Assembly: GCA_023461275.1 (NCBI GenBank)
Contig: JAEYMI010000020.1
Location: forward strand, 62,001 to 126,000
Direction of reading: 5' to 3'
DNA: 64,000 nucleotides
DNA from: Actinomycetes bacterium
GTDB taxonomy: Bacteria > Actinomycetota > Actinomycetes > Mycobacteriales > Mycobacteriaceae
Shown here piece by piece: positions 17,340 to 26,374 of this stretch. The position numbers were made by a program, and so were the translations under genes. Position 1 is the stretch's first letter; every line of letters begins with the position of its first letter. The notes beneath the pieces are model-generated. The model was not told the origin of the DNA. It made no database searches and saw nothing but the letters and a program-made list of their open reading frames with translations.

Positions 17340-18407
17340 GTGACAAAGGTGAAGCGACTGAAGCTGGCGGCGATCGGAATGGTCGCCGCTTCGGCTGTCG
17401 GCGGTTCGGTGATCGGTGCGATGCCCGAGGCCTCGGCGGCCCCATCGGCAACCACCCCGTCGACAACCGCTCCCTCCGGCGCGCCCACGGCCGGTGCGGT
17501 CGATCCGGGTGCGCTCTACAACACGGCTCAGCAGAAGTTCGCCGCCGGCGACGTGCCGGCCGGACTCGACGCCCTCAAGCGCGTGCTTGCCGTCGCGCCG
17601 GCGGACGGTGACGCCCTGGCCTTGCAGGCGATCTGGAGCGATCAGGCCGACGACGCCGCGACATCTGCGGCGGCTCTGAAGCGACTGTCGACGCTCAACG
17701 GGGCGCTGGCCACCTCGGCGCGCAACGTCATCTCCGCGGTCACCGACGCCGCCGCGATCGTGCCGGACGTGTCGTCGAAGCAGGTCTCGGGGCGCGCGGC
17801 GATCGTGATCCTGGGTTACGGGCTGAATAAGAACGGCACGATGGCACCAGAACTGGTCAACCGGGTGACCGCGGGCCGGACACAGGCGCAGGCCACCACC
17901 ACATTGCCGATCGTGGTCACCGGTGGCGTACCCAAGAGCGGCGTCACCGAGGCCTCGGCGATGAAGACATGGTTGGTCAGCAACGGAGTCGACGCCGCAC
18001 GCATCACCCCGGAGGACAAGTCCGGCTCCACGGTCGCGAACGCGCAGAACACCGCAGCGCTGCTCCGGCCGCTGGGCATCGCCAACGTGGTGTTGGTGAC
18101 CTCACCATCCCATATCCGCAGGGCGGCAGCCGATTTCGGTGCAACCGGACTCAAGGTGGCGGCCACGGTGGTCACCCAAACCGATGTGGCGAAGTTTCAG
18201 ACTCCGCTCACCCGGGATCAGCAGAAGGGCATCCGGCTCGAGGCCACGCGCGCCGCACGGATTCCGGCGACCCACCAGGCCGGCGTTCAGGTCCCGCAAC
18301 TGCCCCAGAATCTCCCCGACACCGGACCCGGGATCGTCACCGAAATCGGCGGGAAGATTCTCGAGGAATTGCTGAAGGCCGGATCGAGCGCTCTGTCGGG
18401 CAACTGA
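17340..18407 (+). CDS. Exported DUF218 (ElyC/SanA/YdcF-like) protein with TPR-like segment
   Basis: About 355 residues. The N-terminus (KRLKLAAIGMVAASAVGGSV, ending in ASAA) is a signal peptide. A helical, TPR-like stretch follows (ALYNTAQQKFAAGD). The DUF218 domain (roughly residues 140-290) shows VILGYG, VVTGG, the GVTEASAMKTWL...GV region, NAQNT and VLVTSPSHIRRA. DUF218 proteins are linked to envelope or vancomycin-related functions; the substrate is unknown. The start is uncertain: GTG at 17340 or 17331, or TTG at 17304. Confidence 0.75.
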   Translation: MTKVKRLKLAAIGMVAASAVGGSVIGAMPEASAAPSATTPSTTAPSGAPTAGAVDPGALYNTAQQKFAAGDVPAGLDALKRVLAVAPADGDALALQAIWSDQADDAATSAAALKRLSTLNGALATSARNVISAVTDAAAIVPDVSSKQVSGRAAIVILGYGLNKNGTMAPELVNRVTAGRTQAQATTTLPIVVTGGVPKSGVTEASAMKTWLVSNGVDAARITPEDKSGSTVANAQNTAALLRPLGIANVVLVTSPSHIRRAAADFGATGLKVAATVVTQTDVAKFQTPLTRDQQKGIRLEATRAARIPATHQAGVQVPQLPQNLPDTGPGIVTEIGGKILEELLKAGSSALSGN

Positions 18408-18621
18408 GTTAAATTGTCGCGCAGCAATATACGAGAAATCTGCGTAACACTTCGACCTGGTCCGTAACTGTAAGAATATTTATTTCAAACTTTCTTATCC
18501 CAACAATCAGTTGCATTTGCAGTGATGAGGGCCTCATTCTTCGACCCGCGACGAGCAGACTCACACTAATCGGACAAACTTCGTAAGGTTCGTTTAACAA
18601 ACTCTGGGTAATGTCGCGCCC

Positions 18622-20913
18622 ATGACTTTGTCCGAATCTTCAACGCCGCGCCGTGTCACGACGTTCGATCTCCGTGACGTCATCCGCTACGACTTACCGG
18701 CCTCGCTGGTAGTTTTCCTTGTTGCACTTCCACTTTCGCTTGGCATAGCCATCGCGTCGGATGCTCCGGTGATGGCCGGCTTGATCGCCGCCGTTGTCGG
18801 CGGCATCGTTGCCGGCCTCATCGGCGGCAGTCCATTGCAGGTATCCGGACCGGCCGCCGGCCTGACGGTCGTGGTCGCAGAGATGGTCGCCAACTTCGGT
18901 TGGAAGGTGACCTGTTTCATCACCGTCGGCGCCGGAGTGCTGCAGATCCTGTTCGGATTGAGTCGTAAAGCGACTGCAGCACTGGCTATTTCGCCGGTCG
19001 TGGTGCACGCGATGTTGGCCGGAATCGGTATCACCATCGCACTGCAGCAGATTCACGTTCTTCTCGGCGGAGACACCGCCAGCAGCGCGTGGCGCAATCT
19101 GGAGACCTTGCCCGACGATCTGGCCGACATCAACTGGCAGAGCGCACTCATCGGCGGCATCGTCGTGGTGATGATGCTGTCGTGGACGATGCTGCCGACA
19201 TCGGTGCGCAAGATCCCCGGCCCGCTGGTGGCCATCGTCGTGGCCACCGCGCTCACTGCCATCCTGGGTTTCAACATCGATCGAATTTCCTTGGACGGCA
19301 ACTTCTTCGACGCCATCGCCCTGCCCTCGCTGCCCTCCGGAAACTGGGGCGCGGTGATCCTCGGTGTACTCACCGTCTTCCTGATCGCCAGTGTGGAGTC
19401 TCTGCTTTCGGCGGTGGCCGTCGACAAGATGCACACCGGCCCACGCAGCAACTTCAATCGCGAGATGATCGGCCAGGGCAGCGCCAACATCTTGTCGGGT
19501 GGCCTGGGTGGGCTTCCGGTGACCGGTGTCATCGTGCGAAGTACCACCAACGTCGCGTCCGGTGCACGCACCCGCGCCTCGGCGGTGCTGCATGGCGTGT
19601 GGGTCCTGGTCTTCGCGGTGCTGCTCACCGCGCTCGTGGAGCAGATCCCGCTGGCCGCGCTGGCCGGATTGCTGGTGGTCATCGGTATCCAGCTGGTCAA
19701 GCTCGCACACATGAAGACGGCCTTGAAGACCGGTGACCTGTGGGTATACGGCGTCACCGTGGTCGCCGTGGTGTTCCTGAACCTTCTCGAGGGTGTGGCG
19801 ATCGGTCTGGCGCTGGCCATTGCGCTGGTGGTTCTGCGGGTGGTCCGCGCCGACATCCACTCGATGCGCGTCGACGACACCACCGACCGCTGGCTGGTTC
19901 ACGTCCGAGGCTCGCTGAGCTTCTTGTCGCTGCCCAAGCTCAACAAGGCGCTCACCGCGGTCCCGGCCGGCGCCGACGCCACCGTCGAACTCGATACCGA
20001 CTTCCTCGATCACGCTGCCGCCGATGCCATCGAAGACTGGAAGCGGGCACACGAGGCGTCCGGCGCGGAGGTCATCGTCGTCGAACGGGGCAAAGCGCGT
20101 CTCGCCGATGCGCCGGAACAGCCGCCGCGCCGCCACACCGTGACATCCATCGGACTGACTCCGTGGCGTAACCGTCGGACCTTGCATGACGCGGTCGCCG
20201 ACACCCCGGCCACCTTGCGCTCGATTCTTGGTGGTGTCACCGAGTATCACCGTGAACACGCGGAGGCACTGCGTGCGGTCACCGCGGATGTCACCACATC
20301 TCAGGACCCGGACGCGCTGTTCCTCACCTGTTCGGACTCGCGTCTGATGCCGAACGTCATCACCTCCAGCGGCCCCGGTGACCTGTTCACCATCCGCAAT
20401 GTCGGCAACCTGGTGCCGGGAACCGCGTCGTCGGATACCTCGGTCGCCGCCGCACTGGAGTTCGCTGTCGACGAAGTCGGTGTGAGTTCGGTTGTGGTGT
20501 GCGGACATTCGTCCTGCGGTGCGATGACCGCGATGCTGGCCGATGCGATGAGCGTCGACATCGATGCCGCCGACGACGCCGAGGCCGGCAATCTGAAGAA
20601 GTGGCTCGGCCATGCGGTGCCGAGTTTGTCGGCCTACCAGATGGGGCATCCCGCCGGACGCGCCGCCGCCGAGGCCGGGTTCAACGAGGTCGACCAACTC
20701 GCGGTGGTCAATGTGGCCAAGCAGGTGGAGAACCTGATGCGAAATCCGTTGGTGGGACGGGCCGCGGCAGAGGCGCGGCTACGGGTTGTCGGACTGTTCT
20801 TCGACATCAAGAGCGCCCGCGTGTACGAGGTCACCTCGACCGGCATGCGAATTGCGGGCTGCCCCAAGGCGGTTCCCGACGACGACGCGGTGGTCGCGGT
20901 CGCGCCGGTCTGA
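18622..20913 (+). CDS. SulP anion permease fused to beta-carbonic anhydrase
   Basis: 763 residues. Residues 1 to about 410 are the SulP transporter with 10-12 membrane segments (YDLPASLVVFLVALPLSLGI near the start). A STAS domain follows (about 415-500). The C-terminal 220 residues are a beta-carbonic anhydrase with zinc ligands Cys570 (in CSDSR, with Asp572) and His629/Cys632 (in CGHSSCGA). Such fusions probably import bicarbonate and interconvert it with CO2 at the inner face of the membrane. No partner genes lie nearby. The ATG at 18622 follows a relatively AT-rich 213-bp upstream region with no gene. Confidence 0.92.
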   Translation: MTLSESSTPRRVTTFDLRDVIRYDLPASLVVFLVALPLSLGIAIASDAPVMAGLIAAVVGGIVAGLIGGSPLQVSGPAAGLTVVVAEMVANFGWKVTCFITVGAGVLQILFGLSRKATAALAISPVVVHAMLAGIGITIALQQIHVLLGGDTASSAWRNLETLPDDLADINWQSALIGGIVVVMMLSWTMLPTSVRKIPGPLVAIVVATALTAILGFNIDRISLDGNFFDAIALPSLPSGNWGAVILGVLTVFLIASVESLLSAVAVDKMHTGPRSNFNREMIGQGSANILSGGLGGLPVTGVIVRSTTNVASGARTRASAVLHGVWVLVFAVLLTALVEQIPLAALAGLLVVIGIQLVKLAHMKTALKTGDLWVYGVTVVAVVFLNLLEGVAIGLALAIALVVLRVVRADIHSMRVDDTTDRWLVHVRGSLSFLSLPKLNKALTAVPAGADATVELDTDFLDHAAADAIEDWKRAHEASGAEVIVVERGKARLADAPEQPPRRHTVTSIGLTPWRNRRTLHDAVADTPATLRSILGGVTEYHREHAEALRAVTADVTTSQDPDALFLTCSDSRLMPNVITSSGPGDLFTIRNVGNLVPGTASSDTSVAAALEFAVDEVGVSSVVVCGHSSCGAMTAMLADAMSVDIDAADDAEAGNLKKWLGHAVPSLSAYQMGHPAGRAAAEAGFNEVDQLAVVNVAKQVENLMRNPLVGRAAAEARLRVVGLFFDIKSARVYEVTSTGMRIAGCPKAVPDDDAVVAVAPV

Positions 20914-20920
20914 GGTTCTC

Positions 20921-21002
20921 GCCGGTCGGGTGGGCCGCTTACCGTCGCTCAAGTGGCCGCCTACCGCCGGTCGAGTGGGCCGCCAACCGCTGGTCGAGTA
21001 GG
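20921..21002. repeat. Degenerate 22-23 bp tandem repeat
   Basis: Three units (20921-20943, 20944-20965, 20966-20988), each like GCCGGTCGAGTGGGCCGCC plus ACC, and a partial fourth (20989-21002) follow the SulP gene. The last unit runs into the arm of the palindromic element at 20991. Confidence 0.6.
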
Positions 21003-21106
21003 TTCCGAAGCGCTAGCGGAGGACTGTATCGAGACCGTTGCACGCCGAAATGTGTTGTAGTGGATCTCGATACGGTTCCTCGCTGCGCTCGGTACCTACT
21101 CGATCA
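20991..21106. repeat. Dispersed palindromic element, copy 1 (GTATCGAGA arms)
   Basis: Outer arms TGGTCGAGTAGG (20991-21002) and CCTACTCGATCA (21095-21106) are inverted with one mismatch; inner arms TATCGAGACC and GGATCTCGATA face each other. Bases 21045-21096 recur almost exactly, inverted, at 32346-32398. With 21139-21215 it accounts for most of the 332-bp gap 20914-21245, in which I see no gene. Confidence 0.7.
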
Positions 21107-21138
21107 GCATGACTTTGCGGTGCGATCGGCATGATGTG

Positions 21139-21215
21139 GTGACATAGCTTCGGTGGGAGAGCGGTGTCGTGTCGACTATGGGTTTGGTGTTGCTGTGCTA
21201 CCGAGGTTGTGTCAC
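21139..21215. repeat. 77-bp palindromic repeat, copy A
   Basis: It begins GTGACATAGCTTCGGT and ends ACCGAGGTTGTGTCAC, giving an imperfect 16-bp stem. A second copy of exactly the same length, about three-quarters identical, lies at 42648-42724. It contains no ORF. Confidence 0.7.
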
Positions 21216-21245
21216 AGACCTTCTCGATGCGCATGACGTGCAGAG

Positions 21246-21983
21246 CTAGAACATCACCGATCGGTAGTGGGTGATGATCCGGTTGCCTTCGAGGATATGG
21301 AAGGCGATGCCGGGCGGCTGACCGCGATTGACGATGTCGTGGCCCTCGAACGGTAGGTTCAACGTCGACGCGACGCCGGGCGCTACGCACAGCGGACGCC
21401 CGGCGAACGTCGTGACCGCGCCAGTGTGGGCATGCCCGCAGACGAACGCGATGATGTTGGGATGGCGGGCAACGAGTTGGGCGACCCGGTCCTCGCCGGT
21501 CTGCTTGATGGAGTCCATGAACGGCATGCCGAGGGTGACCGGCGGATGGTGGAAGGCCACCAGAACGCGGGTGCTGGGTCCTGCGTCGACGAGCTGCTCG
21601 TCCATCCACGCGATCGTCTCGTCGGGGATGAAGCCGTCGTTCTGGCCCGGGATGGAACTGTCGGCGACGAGGAAAAGCACACCGTTGATGACGCGGGCGG
21701 TGTTGACCGGCGTCACCGAATCGCGGCGCAGCAGGTTGGTGTTGAATCGCGCGCGATCGTCGTGGTTGCCGGCGGTCACGATCATCGGGATGGGGGAGTC
21801 CAGGACGAGGCCGGCTTCCCGGTATTCCGCGTCGGTCCCCTCGTCGGCGATATCGCCGGTCACCAGGAGCGCGTCGATCCCGTCGGCGCGGGCGTTGATG
21901 TAGCCGAGCGTTGATTCGATGCGGTTGCGGGTGAAGCGTGTGCAGTTGAAGTGCAGGTCGCTGATGTGCGCGACAACGAACAC
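21246..21983 (-). CDS. Class III cyclic-nucleotide-phosphodiesterase-like metallophosphoesterase
   Basis: 245 residues. It carries the full calcineurin-like set: HISDLHF, VTGDIAD, AGNHDD, FHHPP and CGHAHTG. This order matches CpdA/Rv0805-type enzymes, which hydrolyse cAMP and other phosphodiesters using two metals. The GTG at 21983 is chosen because AGGAG is 7 nt upstream; the GTG at 21989 is too close to that site. Its natural substrate cannot be read from sequence. A class III cyclase is encoded at 49602, but the genes are not linked. Confidence 0.85.
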   Translation of the reverse strand: MFVVAHISDLHFNCTRFTRNRIESTLGYINARADGIDALLVTGDIADEGTDAEYREAGLVLDSPIPMIVTAGNHDDRARFNTNLLRRDSVTPVNTARVINGVLFLVADSSIPGQNDGFIPDETIAWMDEQLVDAGPSTRVLVAFHHPPVTLGMPFMDSIKQTGEDRVAQLVARHPNIIAFVCGHAHTGAVTTFAGRPLCVAPGVASTLNLPFEGHDIVNRGQPPGIAFHILEGNRIITHYRSVMF

Positions 21984-22134
21984 GTGCACTCTCCTCTTCC
22001 GGGCTCTTGATCTGCAGCTCGCGCGAGGTCGTCGGCAGTCACGGTCGCGGCTCAGCTGCGAGACTAGTCGCCCCCGCTACGAGTTGTGCGCCGAGGTTAT
22101 GCGAGGTGACCAGCGTAGGGGACGAACATGTCGG

Positions 22135-22897
22135 TCATGCGCGGTCCCCGAGCGCCCGGTCGAGCAGCTTGTGGAGCTCGTCGTAGTGATGCATCGCCGC
22201 CTCATGGTGATACATCGACGTGTCAGCCATCGTGTACCCGTGTGGTGCACCTCGAAAGACCGACGTCCAATGCACGACGCCCGCGGTGGTCAGCGCGGTT
22301 TCGAAAGCCGCGATGGCGTCGGGCTGCATGGACCGATCCTTGTCGGCGTGGATCGCCAGGAGATCGCCCTGGATGTCGCCGACGCGCAGGTGCGGGCTGG
22401 AACTCTTGTCGGTGACCAGTCCACCGGCGTGGAAGATGCCAACCGCGCCGACGACGTCGGGTCGCGTCGCGGCCGCCAGCAGGGCGAGTCGGCCGCCCAT
22501 GCAGTACCCGGTCACGCCGATCTCACCGTCGGCGACCGGGCCTAGCGAGCAGCGCGTCGACGTAGGCCGAGATGTCGGGCACGGCCAGCTCGTCGACCAG
22601 TCCGCGCACCCGGGGCATCGCCTCGGCGATGAACGCCCCGCGTGCGTCGGGGTCGAGTAGTTCGGTCGTCGGCGCGAGATCGGCGATGGTGCCGTTGCGA
22701 TAGAAGACGTTGGGCGCCAGCACCACATAGCCCCAGGCGGCGATCCGATCGGCCATCTTCTCGATCTGGGGACGGATGCCGATGGCGTCCATGAAGAGCA
22801 CCACGCCGGGTAGCGGACCCGACGCGTCGTCGGGCACCGACAGGTAGGCCTCGGCCCGCCCATCGAGGGTGTCGACGGTAATCAGCTCATGTGGCAC
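22135..22897 (-). pseudogene. Dienelactone hydrolase family gene with a frameshift
   Basis: The N-terminal half (PHELITVDTLDGRAEAYLSV to YVDALLA) is read from GTG at 22897, with AGGAG 7 nt upstream, and stops at 22523. The rest (GPVADGEIGVTGYCMGG onward) is in another frame, ending at 22135. A one-base change around 22530-22550 joins them into about 253 residues. The nucleophile Cys in GYCMGG, Asp in HADKD and His in PHGYT are all in the second part. The true gene may be inactivated, or the base may be a sequencing error; all other family features look intact. The intact product would be a dienelactone-hydrolase-type alpha/beta hydrolase. Confidence 0.8.
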
Positions 22898-22989
22898 AAC
22901 ACTTCTCCTCTTCATCCCCCGATGGTCCTTGACGGTGCTTTCCAACTGTGGGTTTAGCTCACTGACGGTTTTTCACCATTGTCCGGCGA

Positions 22990-25314
22990 TCACAGATCCC
23001 CGGGGAGTTTGTCACGACGGATGCCCCGCCAACTCGGGTGTCGGAGGTGGCCGGTGGTAGTCCAGTCCATGAATCGCACCTCGCCCACCAGCTTCGGCAG
23101 AACCCAGACCGCGCTGGATGCGACGGGGCGGTCTATCTTGTCCAGAAACGGGCACGTTTTGATCTGCAGGGGTTTTAATTCCTTTGTCAGAGCGCGTAAC
23201 TGGGCATCGGTGAAACCTGTACCGACCCTACCGACATAGCGGAGTCCGGTCTCCTCCGGCAGCCCGAGTAGCAGTGAACCGATGGTGTCGGAGCGGTTGC
23301 CGCGGCCCGGCCGGTAGCCGCCGACGACGACCTCGATGTCGCTCCAGTTCTTGTGTTTGAGCCACGTCGTGACCCGACGACCCTGCTGATACGTGGAGTT
23401 ACGCTTCTTGGCGACCACACCCTCCAAATTGCGTTCGCGGCTGTAATCGACTGCGGCACTGCCGGGCCCGGGTAGCAGGTCGGGGATCTCGGCGCACGAC
23501 GACCCGCGGAACGCCGGCGCGAGACCCTCGAGAACTTCGCGTCGTTTTGACCACGGGGTGCGCAGCAACGACGTGCCATTGAGGTAAAGGACGTCGAACA
23601 GGTAGAGCTTGAGCGAGTAGTCCTGATCGGTGGTGTTACGGCCGGCGAGCAGCGTGAAGTTGGTGCGGCCCGTCGAATCCAGGGCGACCACCTCACCGTC
23701 GAGAACCACATCGATCAAACCCAGATCATCAGCGATGCTGCGCAATTCGGGAAAGTCGGCGGTCATGTCGATCCCCGATCGCGACGTCAGCCGGAAGTCG
23801 CCGTCGATGTAACGCAGCAGGATTCGATAGCCGTCCCATTTGCCCTCGAACGCCCACGTTTTCCCGTCGAGGTTGTCGATCGATTCGTCGGTGGCCAGCA
23901 TCGGGCGCGGGTCACGCAGGCTGTCGGGCATGATCGGGCGCGGTTCGTCGCTCATCAAATGCGCCAGCCAGTTCTTGCCGCCGGTCCGGATCAGCGCGTA
24001 GCGACCCTGAATTCGGTTGCCGTGCAGACGAACGATCACTTCGTCGTCGCGCCATTTCTCGGTCTCGTAAGTGCCTCGATCCCAGATCTCCACATGGCCA
24101 CCGCCGTATTCGCCGGCCGGGATGTCGCCGTCGAAATCGGCGTAGTCCAGCGGATGGTCCTCGGTGTGCACCGCCAGCCGATTCTGGTCGGGATCGTGGG
24201 GCAGGTTCTTCGGGACCGCCCACGACACCAGCACGCCGTCGCGTTCGAGGCGGAAGTCATAGTGCAGGCGTCGGGCGTGGTGCTCCTGGATCACGAATAT
24301 CGGCTCGCTGGAACCGGATTCGTCGGCCCGCTGGCGATGCTCGTCGTCGCCGAACGGTTCCGGTGTCTTGGATTCGGACCGTTTGCTCCGATACTCGCGG
24401 AGGTTGATCACCTCGGGCGGTGGTGGCGCGGAGGGGGTGGAGGACGTTGCGTCGTAGCGTTCGTCGAGCGTGCCGAGCAGATCCCCGCCATCATCCACAC
24501 GCTCGAGGACGTCGTGGAAAAGTAGTTGTGCCAGATCAGGTTCGGTCATCTCCGACCACGAGCGCGGCGCGGCCACCCACGGCTGTTCACGTCCGCGCAT
24601 CGAATACGGCGACAGGGTCGTCTTCGACGCGCTGTTCTGACTCCAGTCGATGAACACCCGCTTGTCGCGAACATTCTTCGACATCGTCGCGGTGATCGAA
24701 TCAGGATGTGCGGCAGCCAAACTCGTGGCGATCTGTTTGGCGACGGTGCGTGCGGAATCGGGTGCGACCGGCTTGGGGAACCGCGCATACACGTGCAGGC
24801 CCTTGCCGCCGCTGGTCACCGGATACGAGTCCAGTCCCGCGGCGTCGAGCATCGCCTTGATCTCGGTGGCCACTTGCGCGCATTGGGTCAGCGGCACGTC
24901 CGGCCCGGGGTCGAGGTCGAGGACGAGCCGGTTGGCGGTGACGTCGGGCAGTCGCCACTGCGGGGTATGCAGTTCGAGGGCCGCCATCTGCGCCATCCAC
25001 ACCAGGTCGGCACGCGAGCGGGCCAGTGGATAGCGGATGATCCGAGACGAGTGCTGCATGCCGTGCGCGTCGAGCCACTCCGGTGTGCCGTTGGGCAGAT
25101 CCTTCTCGAAGAACGGGGTGGAGTCGACGCCGTTCGGCCAGCGTTTGCGGGTGATGATGCGGTCGGCGAGGTGCGGCAGCATGACGTCGGCGATGCGGTT
25201 GTAGTAGTCGATGACGTCGTATTTCCGGGTGCCGGTCGCGGGGTAGAGCACCTTGTCGAGGTTGGTCACCGCAATGCGGTGGCCGTCCACGTCGAGGCTG
25301 TTGCCGCTGACCAT
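22990..25314 (-). CDS. ligD: Multifunctional ATP-dependent DNA ligase LigD
   Basis: 774 residues from the ATG at 25314; the longer frame runs back into ku. The domain order is polymerase/primase (to about 290, with LVLDLDPGPD), 3'-phosphoesterase (about 335-460, RRLHYDFRLE and DYADFDGDIPAGEYGGG) and ligase (from about 480, catalytic Lys492 in EGKWDGYR). This order is that of mycobacterial LigD. It repairs double-strand breaks by end joining with Ku. It is divergent from ku with 94 bp between the starts. Confidence 0.95.
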   Translation of the reverse strand: MVSGNSLDVDGHRIAVTNLDKVLYPATGTRKYDVIDYYNRIADVMLPHLADRIITRKRWPNGVDSTPFFEKDLPNGTPEWLDAHGMQHSSRIIRYPLARSRADLVWMAQMAALELHTPQWRLPDVTANRLVLDLDPGPDVPLTQCAQVATEIKAMLDAAGLDSYPVTSGGKGLHVYARFPKPVAPDSARTVAKQIATSLAAAHPDSITATMSKNVRDKRVFIDWSQNSASKTTLSPYSMRGREQPWVAAPRSWSEMTEPDLAQLLFHDVLERVDDGGDLLGTLDERYDATSSTPSAPPPPEVINLREYRSKRSESKTPEPFGDDEHRQRADESGSSEPIFVIQEHHARRLHYDFRLERDGVLVSWAVPKNLPHDPDQNRLAVHTEDHPLDYADFDGDIPAGEYGGGHVEIWDRGTYETEKWRDDEVIVRLHGNRIQGRYALIRTGGKNWLAHLMSDEPRPIMPDSLRDPRPMLATDESIDNLDGKTWAFEGKWDGYRILLRYIDGDFRLTSRSGIDMTADFPELRSIADDLGLIDVVLDGEVVALDSTGRTNFTLLAGRNTTDQDYSLKLYLFDVLYLNGTSLLRTPWSKRREVLEGLAPAFRGSSCAEIPDLLPGPGSAAVDYSRERNLEGVVAKKRNSTYQQGRRVTTWLKHKNWSDIEVVVGGYRPGRGNRSDTIGSLLLGLPEETGLRYVGRVGTGFTDAQLRALTKELKPLQIKTCPFLDKIDRPVASSAVWVLPKLVGEVRFMDWTTTGHLRHPSWRGIRRDKLPGDL

Positions 25315-25408
25315 GAGTCCATTGTGCCGCGCCCGCGGGCGGCACGTCGGGGTCGGTGAACCTCGCGGCTTGGCCGCGCAGAACCATCGACGATGGCAGA
25401 ATGGCGCC

Positions 25409-26374
25409 ATGCGCTCGATCTGGAAAGGCGATCTGAGCTTTGGTTTGGTGAACGTGCCGATCAAGGTGTACTCCGCGACGGAGAGCCACGACCGCAAGTC
25501 GTACCAGGTCGACTCGTCGGACGGCACCCGAATTCGGTATCGACGCGTCCGCGAGGGGACCGACACCGAGGTCGATTTCTCCGACATCGCCAACGCCTAC
25601 GAGGCCGACAGTGGTGAGACGGTGATTCTGACCAAAGAAGACCTGGCGACTTTGCCGGTGCAGAAGAGCCCGGAGATCTCGATCCTGGAGTTCGTGCCGC
25701 GCGAGCAGGTCGATCCGGTCTACTTCGACAAGCCGTACTATCTGGAGCCGTCGTCGAAGTCGCCGAAAGCCTATGTGCTGTTGGCGCAGGCATTGGAGAA
25801 GACCGACCGACTCGCGATCGCCACCTTCACCTTGCGCAACCGGACGCGCCTGGCTGCGCTGCGCGTCGTCGACGGCGTGATGACACTGCAGACATTGCTG
25901 TGGCCCGACGAGGTACGCAAGCCCGAGTTCGGATTTCTCGACGAGGACGTCACGATTCGTGACCAGGAACTCGACATGGCGGCATCGCTGATCGAGACGA
26001 TGGCCTCGGATTTCGATCCGTCGGAGTTCACCGACACCTACCAGGACGAGCTCAGCAAACTGATCGAAGCCAAATCCGAAGGCGCCGAGGCATTCCCCGA
26101 GACCGAGGAAGCCGACAGCGGAGCCGACGACGACTCCGAAGTGGCCGATCTGCTTGCCGCACTGCGAGCTTCGGTGAAAGACCGCGGGATTGCCGCGTCG
26201 GAGGAGCCGGGGACCGACGACTCCGAATCCGACACTTCCGGGCCCGACACCGCCCCTGCAAAGAAAGCGCCGGCGAAGAAAGCTGCAGCGAAGAAGGCCC
26301 CCGCCAAGACCGCGGCCAAGAAGGCGCCCGCCAAGAAGGCCCCGGCCAAGAAGTCGACGAGGCGCGCGAGTTGA
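25409..26374 (+). CDS. ku: Ku DNA end-binding protein
   Basis: 321 residues. The opening MRSIWKGDLSFGLVNVPIK is diagnostic for bacterial Ku, and the beta-barrel core continues to about residue 245. The C-terminal tail (from about 285) is a run of AKKAPAKK repeats, as in some mycobacterial Ku proteins, that adds DNA affinity. Ku binds broken ends and recruits LigD, encoded divergently. Its stop codon overlaps the TTG of a monooxygenase gene, so ku heads a longer transcript. Confidence 0.95.
   Translation: MRSIWKGDLSFGLVNVPIKVYSATESHDRKSYQVDSSDGTRIRYRRVREGTDTEVDFSDIANAYEADSGETVILTKEDLATLPVQKSPEISILEFVPREQVDPVYFDKPYYLEPSSKSPKAYVLLAQALEKTDRLAIATFTLRNRTRLAALRVVDGVMTLQTLLWPDEVRKPEFGFLDEDVTIRDQELDMAASLIETMASDFDPSEFTDTYQDELSKLIEAKSEGAEAFPETEEADSGADDDSEVADLLAALRASVKDRGIAASEEPGTDDSESDTSGPDTAPAKKAPAKKAAAKKAPAKTAAKKAPAKKAPAKKSTRRAS

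Noticed and set aside
18694..20697. A 667-codon minus-strand frame inside the SulP-carbonic anhydrase gene
   Set aside because: It is a shadow of a well-supported gene; the His/Asp/Gln-rich translation matches no family.
25317..25593. Long N-terminal extension of LigD to 25593
   Set aside because: It runs through the ku start region in antisense and has no homologous segment in LigD; the ATG at 25314 gives the normal N-terminus.
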